From contig NC_057918.1 in the NCBI RefSeq assembly GCF_018873765.1, forward strand, positions 61,382,871 through 61,446,870: a stretch of DNA of 64,000 nt, in the 5' to 3' direction. The notes beneath the pieces were generated by a model. It did not search any database, was not told the origin of the DNA, and saw nothing but the letters and a program-made list of their open reading frames with translations. The position numbers and the translations under genes are program-made. Position 1 is the stretch's first letter; each line of letters begins with the position of its first letter. This document shows, piece after piece, positions 61,577 to 64,000 of the stretch. Origin of the DNA: Telopea speciosissima. Its lineage: Eukaryota; Streptophyta; Magnoliopsida; Proteales; Proteaceae.

Positions 61577-61595
61577 TGATGACTCCACTGGGGAT
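61577..61595 (+). other. Primer-binding site for tRNA-Arg
   Basis: tgatgactccactggggat differs at 3 of 19 bases from TGGCGACTCCGCTGGGGAT, the complement of the 3' end of plant tRNA-Arg(ACG). This is the site used by Ogre/Tat elements. It fixes the orientation of the adjacent LTR as plus. Confidence 0.75.
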
Positions 61596-61817
61596 ATCCC
61601 TTAGATGATCAAGCTTTCAACATTAGATGCTCCCGTTAAAACGTATGAATATTCTCCCTTATATGTTGTTTGGGTGATAACATGTTTGGCTAACCCTTTT
61701 GTTTTGTACTAACTACATCATGCATAGTGTTCGAAGTGAAATCAAACACCGAGGGTACTCCCTGTTATGCCTCATATATTATTTTTTTAAAATTAAAACC
61801 GATAAAAGAATTGAAAC

Positions 61818-62426
61818 TAGGGCTGAAATAGGGCTGGGTTTTCAACCCTGACTCCTCTTAGCTCAACCCAAGCCCAACCCCGCCCTAGGTCAGGTTGAGA
61901 TATCTCAGCCCAGGCCCAACCCTGTCGAGCTCATCCCAACCCAGCCTAACCCTGATTGACCCTGATCGGGTTGCGTTGGGCCAGGTTGGCCTTGACTTGC
62001 CCTGCTTTTTTACCATTTATGTCGTCCAATGCATTAAAATAAATGAGACACATATGATTGGGTATTGGTTTGTTTCATACTCAATTGACTATTACACTTT
62101 TCTTTAGGTTAAAAAACTTAGCTCAATCTTAAAATGGTTAATATATTCGTTCAATAGATAATTAGTTTTTTTTTGGTACACCAATAGATAATTAGATACT
62201 AAACAACAATTGTAAGATGTAAGCAATAAATTGTAATGCATAACCTAACATAGGGCCGGGCTGGGCTAGGCTTAGCCCAAGGCCTCAGCCTTGGCTCAGC
62301 CCGACCCTGCCTAGGGCTTGAAATTTCAACCCTTACCCGCCCTCAGGGTTAAAAGTCTAGCCCAGGCCCAGGCCCTGTTCAAGCTCAGGGCGGGCTTGGG
62401 CCAACAAGGCCAAACTTACACCCCTA
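61818..62426. mobile_element. TAGGG-ended hAT-like element, copy d, 609 bp
   Basis: Flanks attgaaac (61810-61817) and atcgaaac (62427-62434) agree at 7 of 8 bases. Starts tagggctgaaatagggctgg and ends acttacaccccta. Same two-arm structure as copies a-c. Confidence 0.8.
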
Positions 62427-62596
62427 ATCGAAACAGACCAGATCAATAACTAAAATTTGAATTTTAAGGACTGATTAGTCATCTATCCGATTTTGATATG
62501 GATTGATTTATGCTCTAGGTGCTCGGTTACCTAACCAAAATCGAATCGAACTAACTATGTCACCTTGCAGGCACACAACCCTCCCAAGCAATCATT

Positions 62597-62767
62597 ACCA
62601 TGGTTTGAGGAATTGGTATCAGATCGACCGATTCGTATTGGTGAATCGGTACAAAGAAGGGTAAAAATGTAAAAAAATTCAAATTTTCAAAAGAACCAGG
62701 GGTAAACCTATCCGATCTAGACCGATACGGATCGGCATCGGCATCGGCCGATTATTAAAACCATGGT
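62597..62767. mobile_element. MITE with accatggttt termini
   Basis: Inverted ends accatggttt / aaaccatggt enclose ccgatacggatcggcatcgg-type words. Related to 1266-1453. Candidate flanks atcattacc and gtcgttact agree at 6 of 9 bases. Confidence 0.5.
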
Positions 62768-63070
62768 CGTTACTCGTTTCAATTAAAATCCCATTTTAAA
62801 AGTTTAAATTATAAGCCGATAACAGAGAGAAACAAAATAGGGAAAAAGAACGCAAACCGAAAATCTTCCTCTTTCCTTCTTTTTTGACAAACCAAATCTA
62901 AGCAAGTAATCATTTCTATGGATTTATAACGTGACCTTTCCATTCCTTCTCTCTTTCCCGCATTGCATTTTACAATGACGGTGAAGACAAATCTAAATCT
63001 CTTGTTCGGCTAAGACATTGAGAGCGACAGCCATTGGAGCAAGAGGAGGAACACGGGGAGAGAGAGAGCC
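62768..63070 (+). promoter_or_regulatory. Upstream region and 5' UTR of the bZIP gene
   Basis: A+T-rich to about 62960, then purine-rich sequence (gagagcgacagccattggag, about 63019) up to the start codon. The start context agccatgga is good. No clear TATA box. Confidence 0.4.
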
Positions 63071-63708
63071 ATGGAAATGCAAGATCCTGCAAATCCCAAC
63101 TCCTCCCTGAATGCTCAAAAGTCCAAAGCGTCAACCAATCTGGGAAACCCTAGAAGCAGCAGCAGCAGCGGGAGCAGCCATCCCTTCAGGGGTTCTCACC
63201 ATCGGCGAGCCCACTCTGAGGTAAATTTCCGAATCCCAGATGACATGGATCTCATCAACGAAACATTTGACGCCTCCACGGGGAGTTTCGAAGATGTTGG
63301 ATCTGAGGACGATCTATTCTGCACTTATATGGACATTGAGAAGCTTGGATCCAGATTTAATGATTGCCCAAATGAAGGAAACAAGGCTGGAGATTCTCGA
63401 ATCAACGATGACAATGTCGCTTCCCTTGCAGGGAATTATGTGGGTCAGAGTAATGAAGGAGGAGGAACGGGGGCAGATGGAGCAGGTGGGGCAGATGGAG
63501 CAGGTGGCAGTGGTGATGGAGGTTCACAGAATGAGAACAATGATGGGGAGAAGAATGGGAGGCCAAGGCATCGACATAGCAATTCGGTTGATGGGGCTTC
63601 GATCTCGAGAGAGCAGTCTCTGTTTGGAGAAACAATGGAGGCCAAGAAGGCAATGGCTCCTGATAAGCTTGCTGAGCTTTGGGCTCTAGATCCCAAGCGA
63701 GCCAAAAG
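63071..63708 (+). CDS. Group I bZIP transcription factor, first coding exon
   Basis: 638 nt encode 212 codons plus two bases of the next, ending at splice donor AAAAG/GTGTGC, so the rest lies beyond the window. The protein has an N-terminal Ser/Asn-rich part and SHHRRAHSEVNFRIPDDMDL (42-61). That contains HHRRAHS, which fits the HxRxxS 14-3-3-binding motif known from VIP1. An acidic EDDLFCTYMDIEKLG (79-93), a Gly/Ala/Asp run (130-152), RPRHRHSNSVDG (164-175) and AKKAMAPDKLAELWALDPKR (191-210) follow. The last leads straight into the basic DNA-binding region in this family. Overall order best matches bZIP18/bZIP52-type nuclear factors, with a longer Gly-rich insert than I recall. The basic region and leucine zipper are not visible here. 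Intron 1 fills 63709-64000. Confidence 0.9.
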
Positions 63709-64000
63709 GTGTGCTTTCTTTAATTTCTCTTACCATTTTCTCTTTCAATGGTATGCCTGGTTGCTGCTTCTGGGTTTTGTACTTGAAGCTTGATTTGCCT
63801 TCTTTATTCGTTTTTTAAGTAAAATAGACTTGTTTTTTTTGTGTTTAGTTGGCATGTCACTAACTCTTATATGGAAGCGTAAAACTTTAAAGTTTGTCTT
63901 CAATCAATAAAAAGTAAAAGGGGGGGGGGGGTTGTTCCTGAATGTCCAGAAGGATAATTGATTTGCAATTTGAAGGCCCATTTCTCGGAAGGATTCATGG

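Noticed and set aside
63240..63705. Other frames over the bZIP exon (both strands)
   Set aside because: Shadows of the bZIP coding sequence, which alone carries family motifs and a correctly phased splice donor.

Overview
This window is nuclear DNA of a flowering plant. It is intron-containing, A+T-rich and dominated by transposable elements, with three plant genes in view. The gene families (a DUF7804-type plastid protein, a receptor-like cytoplasmic kinase, a group I bZIP factor) and the repeats (Tat/Ogre-type Ty3-gypsy, TRIM, TR-GAG, hAT and Mutator MITEs) fit an angiosperm. I cannot name the species from sequence alone.

Genes. (1) Minus strand, 1-765: the N-terminal 255 codons of a plastid-targeted DUF7804-type protein that runs off the left edge. 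(2) Minus strand, 25369-34041: a complete four-exon gene for a 550-residue RLCK-VII-like protein. It has an MGCF N-terminus and has lost the usual catalytic residues, so it is probably a pseudokinase. Its second intron is 5.76 kb and has swallowed Ty3-gypsy debris. (3) Plus strand, 63071-63708: first coding exon of a group I bZIP factor resembling bZIP18/bZIP52, with the basic region lying beyond the window.

Repeat layout. 1.2-5.3 kb: small MITEs and a 5'-truncated LINE nested in a hAT-like element. 5.3-11.1 kb: a 1.47-kb tandem duplication next to a decayed Ty1-copia element. 11.5-18.3 kb: nested repeats including a perfect 374-bp TRIM and a gypsy-like LTR pair in inverted orientation. 18.3-25.3 kb: A+T-rich DNA, two LINE tails, tRNA-like repeats and a hAT MITE. 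35.4-45.5 kb: a 2.5-kb segment beginning at the kinase promoter occurs twice, and each copy received different insertions (solo copia LTR, hAT and Mutator-type MITEs, a complete TR-GAG element). 46.9-61.6 kb: Tat/Ogre-type material with two plus-oriented LTR regions, one with a tRNA-Arg primer-binding site. A plus-strand DUF7745-like ORF remnant sits tail-to-tail with a minus-strand pol remnant. The block also holds six or more minisatellite arrays and a possible organelle-DNA insert.

The best-supported structural observations are target-site duplications: 5 bp at the TRIM and TR-GAG; 8 bp at the TAGGG-ended hAT-like repeats; 9 bp at the Mutator-like MITEs; 13 bp at the LINE. I found no bacterial-type operon, CRISPR array or other self-contained new system. 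The most unusual features are the conserved-looking pseudokinase, the opposed Tat/Ogre halves, and the dense TR-GAG/TRIM/MITE nesting.
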